A stretch of DNA of 22,500 nt from Anaeromyces robustus. Its lineage: Eukaryota; Neocallimastigomycota; Neocallimastigomycetes; Neocallimastigales; Neocallimastigaceae. The stretch spans positions 1-22,500 of the forward strand of contig MCFG01000520.1 in assembly GCA_002104895.1 (NCBI GenBank), written 5' to 3'. The notes below the pieces were generated by a model that made no database searches, was not told the DNA's origin, and was given only the letters and a program-made list of their open reading frames with translations. Made by a program: the position numbers and the translations under genes. This document shows positions 1-6,917 of this stretch, one piece after another (position 1 is the stretch's first letter; each line of letters opens with the position of its first letter).

Positions 1-542
1 AGGAATACAACAGTTGGGAACACGACACTATAATATATTCATAATAAAATGTTTTCTATTATTATGTTATAATAGTTTTTATTTATTTAAAAATAATTCA
101 TTACATTTAATAATTATAAATATATTACATTTATTCTAATAATTAAATAAGATTAATACTATTTAAAACATATTAATAATTTTAATAATAACTATTCTGA
201 AAATTGATCTAAAAATTTTAATGTTGACTATATAAATTCTTTCAAAAAATTTATCAATAATGATATTATAAATTCTTTTAAATATACTTATCTGGAACAA
301 TTCCCTAACTCAGAAAAAATTCTCGTTTAATTTTATTATATTATTTTTCTTTTTATATCTATATCTTAATTATTTATCCATTTATTTACACATTAATATC
401 CAATAATATGATTGAATATTTATTTATAGAACTATATATTAATTCCTTATATAATTATATATATTATTATCTATCAATTTTACTTTTTACGCGTCGCGTT
501 TTTTTACATTTCGAAAACAACTTATATGTCTAGTTCCTATTT
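1..542. other. AT-rich intergenic stretch, no gene seen
   Basis: No open frame of note on either strand. The sequence is short A/T words with a single GC-rich spot, ACGCGTCGCG at 489-498, discussed as a finding. The stretch ends where the repeat shared with 7842 begins, so it is taken as the left flank of the copia insertion. Confidence 0.6.
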
Positions 543-993
543 TGTAAAATTTATTTACACAAAGATAAATAATTAAGTAAAAGATTAGGGTTTAACCAAG
601 TCAAAAAATAAATTAATGATGGTTAGAATTTTTAATATAAAAATTAAGAGGGTTTCCCATTTCACCAGGTCACGTTTTTTTTGTGGCTAAATAAAATATG
701 TATACATTATTTATTATTTATTATTTATTATTTATTATTTATTACATTTTTAATATAGCGTATTTTCTAAAATGTGTAAATTTTTGTATATTAAGTTGGT
801 GAAATGGGTCACCTCCAAAATTAATCAAATTAGGCATTGAATTAATTAATATTATATTAAATAATAATATTTAATATTATAAAAATGTTTTATTAGAAAA
901 ATCAACACAAAATTATTTAATATATTTCTCATAATAATTTCTGTTTAATAAAAACTTTTATTTAATATATAATTTAGCTAAACTATAATAAAA
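543..993 (+). repeat. Left LTR of the copia element (with a MITE inserted)
   Basis: Bases 543-647 closely match 7842-7947: both contain TTTACACAAAGATAAATAA and GATGGTTAGAATTTTTAATA. Bases 876-993 match 8548-8701: both contain AAAATGTTTTATTAGAAA and AATTTAGCTAAACTATAAT. Between the two blocks sits a 169-bp insertion (648-816) that the right LTR lacks. Position relative to the gag fragment is as expected for a 5' LTR. The 3' end is not sharply defined. Confidence 0.7.
648..816. mobile_element. MITE-like element in the left copia LTR, 8-bp target duplication
   Basis: The ends form an imperfect terminal inverted repeat: the left end starts GAGGGTTTCCCATTTCACCA and the right end, read on the minus strand, is GGAGGTGACCCATTTCACCA. 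The element is flanked by AAAATTAA at 640-647 and again at 817-824, while the right LTR has this word once (7940-7947) and no insert, so it serves as the empty site. There is no coding capacity and the interior is ATT-rich. An 8-bp duplication with short terminal repeats is the pattern of hAT-type non-autonomous elements; that family assignment is inference. Confidence 0.7.
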
Positions 994-1177
994 TCTAGCA
1001 AAGACTAATTAAAAAATAATTAAAAAAATAAAAAACATAGGTTGATGAATTTTATCTTCTGCTTGAAAGATAACTTAAACAAATACATAGAAAAAGATAT
1101 AATGAAAAAAATAAGGAAAGACACAATAAAAGAATCAAACTTAAATAAATATATCGAAGTTAAGAAACAATAAAAAC

Positions 1178-1843
1178 TTGGTTTATGCACAATCTGTTAC
1201 CGAAGAAATGATAGCAAAAGATAACCTAGTCACTAATGACAAATAGCATTAGTGAAGAAATTAAAGAAAAATTAAGTTTTAAATACAATACAGCTTATGA
1301 AATATATAAAGTATTGAGTACTCCAAATAAATACTCAAATAATGAAAGAAAACAAGTCATTCTAAAGGAATTAGATGACTTGAAATTCAACGAAAATAAT
1401 GAAACAATGTCCATGTTTATAGCTCACATGGACAACTTATTCACCGAATTAGAGAATCTAGGAGAAACCAAAACAGATAGAGAGAAATATGACTATCTAT
1501 TTAATGCAATAAAAACAAAATCTGATTTATATACCACATTTATAAATTGGTATAATAAAATTAAAAATGTCTTTAACAAAACAATAAAATACATAAAAAC
1601 AGACAATGGAACTGAGTACAATAATAATCAGTTCAATGATTTTTGCAATGAAAATGGGATAATACATTTGTATAGTATTCCATACAATCCCCAACAAAAC
1701 GGAAAAGCAGAAAGGTTTCAACACTGATATACTGCACAAAGGCTCTTCTAAATGACGCAAGGCTACATAAGGCTTTCTGGGAAGATGAAGTAAATACTGC
1801 TTGTTTTATATACAATAGAATTCCACATTCCCAAAATGAAAAC
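1178..1843 (+). pseudogene. Copia gag fragment fused to integrase core (5' half of broken element ORF)
   Basis: This is the gag-like part of a Ty1/copia polyprotein joined directly to the second half of the integrase catalytic core. A readable gag frame starts near 1178, hits a stop around 1241 and continues from the ATG at 1236 in another frame. The region to about 1530 resembles the UBN2/copia gag family (helical, with a FIAHMDNLFTELENLG segment). From about 1550 the protein is integrase: the second catalytic Asp lies in KTDNGTEYNNNQF and the Glu in NPQQNGKAER. Gag C-terminus, CCHC knuckle, protease, the integrase zinc finger and first Asp are missing, so a deletion made the junction near 1535-1545. 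A frameshift after AER (about 1713) moves the rest into another frame, readable up to NRIPHSQNEN at 1843, where the Ty3 element interrupts it. It resumes at 7361. Confidence 0.8.
1839..1843 (+). repeat. Target site duplication (AAAAC), left copy
   Basis: The five bases just before the Ty3 LTR are AAAAC, repeated exactly at 7356-7360 just after the right LTR. Removing the Ty3 element and one copy restores a continuous copia integrase frame, which confirms the insertion boundaries. Confidence 0.92.
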
Positions 1844-1908
1844 TGTAACAATGTATTACTATTAGCTAAATACATTGAAAGAGTTATTCCTACCGGGGGT
1901 TTCCCGAC

Positions 1909-1922
1909 TGACGTAGTCGTCA
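1909..1922. promoter_or_regulatory. Palindromic TGACG sites in LTR U3 (possible bZIP/ATF site)
   Basis: TGACGTAGTCGTCA is an inverted pair of TGACG half-sites with a 4-bp gap, about 240 bp upstream of the proposed transcript start. TGACGT is the core bound by ATF/CREB-type bZIP factors, and Atf1-type factors drive stress-responsive transcription of Tf elements in fission yeast. Presence in the U3 region of both LTRs (second copy at 6982-6995) makes a promoter role plausible; binding itself is inference. The same bases can form a 6-bp RNA hairpin. Confidence 0.4.
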
Positions 1923-1975
1923 GGTTGTTGGACTCTGACCTACCTGTCATGAGTTCGACTCCGGGTATCACCCTC

Positions 1976-2026
1976 AGTTATGGATCAAAATATAACTATT
2001 TATTAGTTATATTTTGATCCATAACT
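1976..2026. repeat. Perfect 23-bp inverted repeat with 5-nt loop in LTR
   Basis: Arms 1976-1998 and 2004-2026 are exact reverse complements around the loop TTTAT. In the 3' LTR the right arm lacks two bases (AT), leaving a 2-nt bulge. The hairpin lies in U3, so a transcript ending in the 3' LTR carries it near its 3' end. Confidence 0.85.
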
Positions 2027-2118
2027 CTTCCACTCTTTTTCTTCACAAACCATGAAATCAACCAATCGTTATGAGTGAATTTCACTCATAAAGTATTGTT
2101 TATGTATATTTCTAACTT

Positions 2119-2169
2119 AAATATATATTCTTGTAATTTCATGTAAAATTAATCTCTAGAATTAGTATT
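2119..2169 (+). promoter_or_regulatory. Proposed LTR promoter: TATA-like run and start of R
   Basis: An AT-alternating TATA-like run at 2119-2129 lies about 30-36 bp upstream of AGAATTAGTAT (2158-2168), the exact reverse complement of the bases after the 5' LTR. If the element self-primes, the transcript should begin at or near 2158, and the TATA spacing fits. The 3' LTR has a better TATAAATA at 7190-7197. No transcript data are available, so the start site is inferred. Confidence 0.5.
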
Positions 2170-2281
2170 AAGATTAAAATAAATATTAATAATAAATAAA
2201 ATTGTTATTAAAACTCATTAATCTTATAACATAAAAAGTATAATTAGTATTGTGTTAACCTAAGTCGTTAGCGTTGTTACA

Positions 2282-2292
2282 ATACTAATTCT
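2282..2292 (+). other. Putative primer-binding site, complementary to the element's own R region
   Basis: ATACTAATTCT lies immediately after the 5' LTR, where the minus-strand primer must anneal. Its reverse complement AGAATTAGTAT occurs exactly at 2158-2168 and 7232-7242, and the match extends to 12 nt if the last LTR base is included. I see no match to the initiator-tRNA 3' end typical of Ty3 elements (no TGGTA-type sequence). Tf1 of fission yeast primes from the first 11 nt of its own mRNA; the layout here is the same. Confidence 0.6.
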
Positions 2293-2381
2293 CATTGAAA
2301 AATAGACTTACCTTAACACAATTTTTTTTTTTTTAATTTTTTCTGATTAATAAAACTATTTTCTAATAAAACATTTTTAAT

Positions 2382-3197
2382 ATGTCATACAACCCTTTTC
2401 ACGCTGCCGCCGCCGCCTCCTCTCAGCAATCTGCCGCCGATGCTGCCATGTTAGATTTCATGTTCCCCCTTGGAAAGCCGCCCAAGTTTTCTGGAAACAG
2501 TTTAGACCTCGAAGGTTTTATCCAGCATTGCGAAATCAATTTTCGCATGAAAATCTTGTTATTCCGAAACGACTCGTACAAGGTTGCCTATATGTTCTCC
2601 TTCATGGAAGGTGATGCTAAACTCTTTGTAGCACACCTGATCCAAGCTGGTAATCCTGTTCTAAACAACTACGATGCCTTTGTTTCGTTAATGAGGAGAG
2701 TGTTTGGAAATATAGACATCGTTTTCAATAGTACTCAAATCATTATGGCCCTCAAGCAAGAACGTATCGGTGAAGTCAACCAATATATTAAGGACTTTGA
2801 ACAAGCCGCTGTACACCTTGGATGGAATCAATCTGCATTAGTAGCTAAGTTTATAGATGGGCTTCACGAAGAAGTCAAATGCGAATTACTAATGCGTGGA
2901 GATAGTATTCCTACTCTTCTTTCTGCTTTCCATAGGGCTATGATAATTGATTCAAACTTACTTAAAAAGTATCAAGTTTCCAAAGGTTATCAGGGTGCTT
3001 CCTTATATAATCCATTTGTGCGAAAGATGAGAGAAGAAGATACCAATCCTTTTTCCCGTAAGACCTCGAACGAACGCAAAAAACGTGGACCTTTAACTCC
3101 AGAAGAAAAACAACAAAGACGTGCTAAAGGACTTTGCATGTATTGTGGTGCTGAAGGCCATATGGTTGCTACCTGCCCAAAAGTTCCAAAAAACTAA
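2382..3197 (+). CDS. gag: Ty3/gypsy Gag protein with CCHC zinc knuckle
   Basis: 271 residues from the first ATG after the leader. The N-terminus is Ala/Ser-rich and written with many GCC codons, unlike the AT-rich surroundings. Residues about 30-200 form the capsid-like retrotransposon gag domain (with GFIQHCEINFRM, YMFSFMEGDAKLFVAHLI and FIDGLHEEVK segments). A basic stretch (residues 215-250) precedes one CX2CX4HX4C knuckle (cysteines at 3135 and 3144) that should bind the element RNA. Gag assembles the virus-like particle in which reverse transcription occurs. The frame ends at TAA 3195-3197, directly after the slippery heptamer that feeds a fraction of ribosomes into pol. No lesion seen. 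Confidence 0.95.
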   Translation: MSYNPFHAAAAASSQQSAADAAMLDFMFPLGKPPKFSGNSLDLEGFIQHCEINFRMKILLFRNDSYKVAYMFSFMEGDAKLFVAHLIQAGNPVLNNYDAFVSLMRRVFGNIDIVFNSTQIIMALKQERIGEVNQYIKDFEQAAVHLGWNQSALVAKFIDGLHEEVKCELLMRGDSIPTLLSAFHRAMIIDSNLLKKYQVSKGYQGASLYNPFVRKMREEDTNPFSRKTSNERKKRGPLTPEEKQQRRAKGLCMYCGAEGHMVATCPKVPKN

Positions 3198-3234
3198 CTT
3201 CTAGAGTAGATTCTGAGCCTAAATCTCACTCTAG
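3188..3234 (+). promoter_or_regulatory. -1 ribosomal frameshift signal joining gag to pol
   Basis: The gag frame reads CCA AAA AAC TAA, so A AAA AAC (3188-3194) is a canonical X XXY YYZ slippery heptamer directly before the gag stop. The pol frame is open from 3155 and is the -1 frame. After a 6-nt spacer, bases 3201-3212 pair with 3222-3226 and 3228-3234: a 12-bp stem, one bulged C at 3227 and a 9-nt loop. Slippery site, spacer length and stem match the known architecture of -1 frameshift signals. Frameshifting efficiency cannot be judged from sequence. Confidence 0.85.
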
Positions 3235-5743
3235 TATACACCCTTTTGAAGCTAAGACTTCTACCAATAATAGTCCTAAATCCTTTGTAAACAACCCCTT
3301 CTACCCAAATAGTAACTACCTAGTTTTTCCTTTCACTCTTTCTTTTGATAATGATGACTTAGTTTCCACATCCATTTTGGTCGATTCAGGGGCTATAGAA
3401 AATACTATTTCTAATTCCTTTGTTAATAAATATTCTATCCCTCTGTCTAGTTCTGAAGTCTCTGGAACAGTTGATTGTGGTGGAAAAACTTCCAATATCA
3501 TAGGTATTACTAAACCTCTCCAGATTCTTTACAAGGATGACTCGTTCTCTATACAATTTATAGTAACAGATGACGACTCTCTTCCCCCTATTATTGGTAC
3601 TCCTTGGCTCAAATCAAACGGAGCTGTCATTGATTTCGACTGTGAAACTTTGTATTTTAAACAAAAGGATGTAATAAATGTAGTACAACATGATTTTAAT
3701 AAAGATAATAAAGTTAATAATAAAAATGAAAATAAAAAGTATAGTAATTCGTGTTCTAATTCCTGTGTTTCGTCTAATATTGAAATCCCAAGTAATGCTA
3801 CAGTATCTACATCATCTCACATTGATCAATCATCTTCGTCTATTTCTTCAAATATTAATCCTCAAAATTTTAATGAAACTCATGAAAATAATGATGATAC
3901 ATCGACTAATTCCCCACCCCGTAATGTTCCTCCTAGAAACTTCACCATGAAATTCGCTATTTATGTATCTTGTCCTTCTGTCAATGAACCTAAAGCAAAT
4001 CAATCCCTTCCTGATGTTTATTTGGATCTACTTGATGTATTCTCCGAAAATGGTGCTAATGAACTTCCTCCTCATCGGCCTTACGATTGTAGAATCGACT
4101 TAAAACCCGACTCTTCTCTACCTTATGGTCCTATATATCCTTTAACAGTTGAGGAAACTCAAGCACTTCGTGACTACATTAAAGAAAACCTAGAAAAGAA
4201 TTTCATTCGTAAATCAATTTCCCCTGCCGGTGCTCCTATTCTCTTTGTTCGAAAAAAAGATGGCACACTTCGATTATGTATTGATTACAGAAAGCTTAAC
4301 GATATCACTATTCGGAATTCCTACCCTCTCCCTCTCATCAACGACCTTTTAGAAAAAGTTAGAGGTGCTAAGTACTTTACCAAACTCGATCTGCGGTCCG
4401 CATATAATCTTGTTCGCATCAGGGAAGGCGATGAATTTAAAACAGCTTTTAATACTAGATTCGGTCATTTTGAATACCTCGTTATGCCTTTTGGTTTGAA
4501 GAACGCCCCGGCCACTTTCCAACACTTTATTAATGATGTTCTTAGCGATTATCTTGATGTATTCGCCTTCGCTTATATCGATGACATCTTAATATTCTCT
4601 AATTCTCTCGAAGAACACCATAACCACGTCCGTTTAATTTTAGAACGTCTTCGTAAACATCATCTTTATGTGAAACTTGAGAAATGTGAATTCGATGTTA
4701 CCGAAATTGACTTTGTTGGCCACCACCTCTCCGGTACTGGTATCTCTATGGAAAAGAATAAAGTTGACACTATTCTAAATTGGCCTGTACCTGAAAACAC
4801 TAAACACATTCAACAATTTATGGGCCTTTGCAATTATTACAGACGTTTTATCAAAGACTTCTCCAAAATTGCTTCCCCTCTTACTCGTCTTTTGAAGAAA
4901 AATGTTCCTTTCAATATGAATGATGCTGCTTTATCTGCTTTTGAGAACCTTAAGAATTCATTTAAATCTGCTGGCCTCCTTCGTCACGCTGATCCTAACA
5001 AACCTTTCATTGTTGAGGCTGACTCTAGCAAGTTCGCTATTGGTAGTGTCTTGCTCCAAGAATTTGATGGAACGCTTCATCCTGTTTCCTTCCATTCCAG
5101 AGCCCTTACCAGTGCTGAATGTAATTATCCAATATATGATAAAGAACTGCTGGCCATTAAGGAAGCGTTCCAGACGTGGAGACATCACCTTGAAGGTGCT
5201 AAACACCAGATTACTGTCTTTTCCGATCATCGTAATCTATTATTCGAACGCAAACCAGAACACCTCTCACAACGCCATATTCGTTGGAGCATTTTCTTTT
5301 CTCGTTTCGACTTCATTATTAAGTATAAACCTGGTTCAAAGAATAGAGCTGACTGTCTTTCTCGTCGACCTGATTACGAAAATAAAATAGTGAACTCCGG
5401 TACAATTTTAAACTCTTCGAATTTTGTATTCACTCACTCTTCTATCTCTATTGCTGATACCTCCCTTCTTGAGAAAATTCGTTCCGCTTTACCCGACGAT
5501 GCATATTTTAAATCCACTAGTAATGATAGAAGACTTAAGCTTCCTAACTCTCCTTTCTCTTTCCACGATAACATCTTGTTCTACAATAATAGAATATACA
5601 TTCCTGAGACCCTTCGTATTGAAATTCTTGAATCTCACCACAACTCGCCTCTCGCAGGTCATTTCGGTATATCTAAAACTTTTGAACTCATTAGTAGAAA
5701 CTTCTGGTGGAAGTCTCTTCGGGGGATGTACACCGATTTGTAA
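3191..5743 (+). CDS. pol: Ty3/gypsy Pol, first part: protease, reverse transcriptase, RNase H, start of integrase
   Basis: Pol is made as a Gag-Pol fusion by -1 frameshifting at 3188-3194; the frame has no own ATG near its start and is open from 3155. In order: aspartic protease with VDSGA (active Asp codon 3383); a Ser/Asn-rich linker (about 3690-3950); reverse transcriptase from about 4060 (SPAGAPILFVRKKDG, DYRKLND, MPFGLKNAPATFQ, catalytic YIDD at 4574-4585); RNase H (first Asp codon 5021, SDHRNL, ending about 5360); and the two His of the integrase H2C2 finger (5639, 5660). The frame then stops at 5741-5743 because one G appears to be missing in the run 5721-5725. Integrase continues in the next frame. 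The full polyprotein would be about 1,240 residues, normal for the family. Confidence 0.92.
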   Translation, partial: KLTSRVDSEPKSHSSIHPFEAKTSTNNSPKSFVNNPFYPNSNYLVFPFTLSFDNDDLVSTSILVDSGAIENTISNSFVNKYSIPLSSSEVSGTVDCGGKTSNIIGITKPLQILYKDDSFSIQFIVTDDDSLPPIIGTPWLKSNGAVIDFDCETLYFKQKDVINVVQHDFNKDNKVNNKNENKKYSNSCSNSCVSSNIEIPSNATVSTSSHIDQSSSSISSNINPQNFNETHENNDDTSTNSPPRNVPPRNFTMKFAIYVSCPSVNEPKANQSLPDVYLDLLDVFSENGANELPPHRPYDCRIDLKPDSSLPYGPIYPLTVEETQALRDYIKENLEKNFIRKSISPAGAPILFVRKKDGTLRLCIDYRKLNDITIRNSYPLPLINDLLEKVRGAKYFTKLDLRSAYNLVRIREGDEFKTAFNTRFGHFEYLVMPFGLKNAPATFQHFINDVLSDYLDVFAFAYIDDILIFSNSLEEHHNHVRLILERLRKHHLYVKLEKCEFDVTEIDFVGHHLSGTGISMEKNKVDTILNWPVPENTKHIQQFMGLCNYYRRFIKDFSKIASPLTRLLKKNVPFNMNDAALSAFENLKNSFKSAGLLRHADPNKPFIVEADSSKFAIGSVLLQEFDGTLHPVSFHSRALTSAECNYPIYDKELLAIKEAFQTWRHHLEGAKHQITVFSDHRNLLFERKPEHLSQRHIRWSIFFSRFDFIIKYKPGSKNRADCLSRRPDYENKIVNSGTILNSSNFVFTHSSISIADTSLLEKIRSALPDDAYFKSTSNDRRLKLPNSPFSFHDNILFYNNRIYIPETLRIEILESHHNSPLAGHFGISKTFELISRNFWWKSLRGMYTDL

Positions 5744-6906
5744 ACTCTTGTGATATTTGTCAACGAAACAAAAATAATAATCATAAACCATATGGACTAC
5801 TTCAACCTCTAGCGATTCCTGAAAAACAGTGGTCCTCAATATCACTTGATTTTATTACAGATCTACCGAACTCGAATAACTTTACAACCATTTTAACTGT
5901 TGTTGATAGATTATCAAAAATGGGCCATTTCATTCCTCTTAAGAAACTTCCTTCTGCTGAAGAAACTTCCAAAATAATATTTGATAATGTCTTTAAGTTA
6001 CATGGTATCCCCAAAGAGATTATTTCAGATCGCGGTAAACAGTTCAATTCAAAATTCTTCCAACAGTTTTGCAAACTTCTACATTGTGAATCAAAATTAT
6101 CCACTGCACACCATCAACAAACCGATGGACAAACGGAAAGACTTAATAGTATTATTGAACAATACCTTCGATGTTTCACGAACAGTAATCATTCCGATTG
6201 GAGTTCTTATATAGCTTTAGCAGAATTCGCTTATAATAATGCTGTTCAAGAATCAATTAAAATGTCACCTTTCCAAGCTAATCTAAAATATGAGCCCGAA
6301 TTCCTTATCGACAACCCGGTCACATCACTTGTACCTGAAGCAGAAAAAACAGTTTCCAATATTAAAGTCACGTTAGATAATCTTCAAGAAAATATGAAGG
6401 AAGCCCAAGCAAGATTCAAGAGATATGCAGACAATAAAAGACAAGAACCTCCGAAGTTCAACATTGGTGATAAAGTATGGTTAGTATATCCCAAAGGAAA
6501 TGTAAGCTTAAAGAAACTCGACCCTAGAAAGTCAGGACCATTCGAAGTTATCGAAGTATTAGAAAACCAGAATTACAAATTAAAGCTTCCTAAGAAAGAT
6601 CGAAGGCATCCAATCTTCCATGTGTCATACCTCGAGCCTTACGTCGAAAATTCTTTCTTAAATCGAAATATCTCTAAACCTCCTCCAGTCCTAGTCAATG
6701 ACGAATTAGAATATGAAGTTAATAAAATCTTAGATTCAAGAATAGTTGATGGAAAACTTCAATACTTAATCGATTGGAAAGGTTATCCTGTTGAAGATCG
6801 TTCATGGGAAAATGTTGAAGATATACATGCCCCTAGATTACTAAAGGAATTTCATAAGAGATTCCCGAACAAGCCAAACCCAATGTCGTCTGGAATCCGA
6901 CATTAG
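5707..6906 (+). CDS. pol: Ty3/gypsy Pol, second part: integrase core, GPY/F module and chromodomain (frameshifted from first part)
   Basis: The frame overlaps the first part and carries on from it after the break at 5721-5725; it has no evident start of its own. It begins with the two Cys of the H2C2 finger (5749, 5758, SCDICQRN). The catalytic triad is intact: Asp at 5848 (LDFITDLP), Asp at 6028 (ISDRG), Glu at 6136 (DGQTERLN). The last two are 36 codons apart, which is the DD35E spacing. The GPF motif (6535-6543) marks the GPY/F module, and about 6709-6860 is a chromodomain with YLIDWKGYP and SWENVEDI, which retains the aromatic positions used to read methylated histone tails. This C-terminus classes the element as a chromovirus. 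It ends at TAG 6904-6906, which runs into the polypurine tract. Confidence 0.92.
   Translation: MEVSSGDVHRFVNSCDICQRNKNNNHKPYGLLQPLAIPEKQWSSISLDFITDLPNSNNFTTILTVVDRLSKMGHFIPLKKLPSAEETSKIIFDNVFKLHGIPKEIISDRGKQFNSKFFQQFCKLLHCESKLSTAHHQQTDGQTERLNSIIEQYLRCFTNSNHSDWSSYIALAEFAYNNAVQESIKMSPFQANLKYEPEFLIDNPVTSLVPEAEKTVSNIKVTLDNLQENMKEAQARFKRYADNKRQEPPKFNIGDKVWLVYPKGNVSLKKLDPRKSGPFEVIEVLENQNYKLKLPKKDRRHPIFHVSYLEPYVENSFLNRNISKPPPVLVNDELEYEVNKILDSRIVDGKLQYLIDWKGYPVEDRSWENVEDIHAPRLLKEFHKRFPNKPNPMSSGIRH
5721..5725 (+). other. Single-base frameshift in pol at a G run
   Basis: The upstream frame reads CTT CGG GGG ATG and stops 15 bases later; the downstream frame is recovered exactly if the run held six Gs. 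Both sides match the family without a gap, between the His pair and the Cys pair of the integrase zinc finger. It is a mutation or a homopolymer sequencing error. There is no good slippery heptamer, so a programmed shift is unlikely. Confidence 0.8.
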
Positions 6907-6914
6907 AAGGGGGG
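6905..6914 (+). other. Polypurine tract (plus-strand primer)
   Basis: AGAAGGGGGG followed by CAT lies directly before the 3' LTR start at 6918. An RNase-H-resistant purine run in this place primes plus-strand DNA in LTR elements. It overlaps the last base pair region of the pol stop codon. Confidence 0.8.
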
Positions 6915-6917
6915 CAT

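Larger units (their letters stand above)
1844..2281 (+). repeat. 5' LTR of Ty3/gypsy element
   Basis: 438 bp with inverted ends TGTAAC and GTTACA. It contains a GC-rich block (about 1891-1975) with a TGACG-N4-CGTCA palindrome, a perfect 23-bp hairpin (1976-2026), a 10-bp hairpin (2069-2091), a TATA-like run (2119-2129), a putative transcript start at 2158 and AATAAA words near 2191. Compared with the 3' LTR it has a T for C at 1902, an extra AT in the hairpin and lacks a TA in the TATA region. Confidence 0.95.

Noticed and set aside
1633-1971. Minus-strand reading frame across the copia fragment and 5' LTR, repeated at 6833-7045
   Set aside because: It is an antisense frame through integrase coding sequence and the LTR; it recurs only because the LTR is repeated.
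1902-1975. A tRNA gene in the LTR
   Set aside because: A-box and B-box words are present at tRNA spacing, but neither the acceptor stem (TCCCGAC against TATCACC) nor the T stem (ATGAG against CCGGG) can pair.
5721-5731. Programmed frameshift inside integrase
   Set aside because: The bases do not form an X XXY YYZ heptamer in the pol frame, and no relative of this family needs a shift at this place; a lost G explains it simply.
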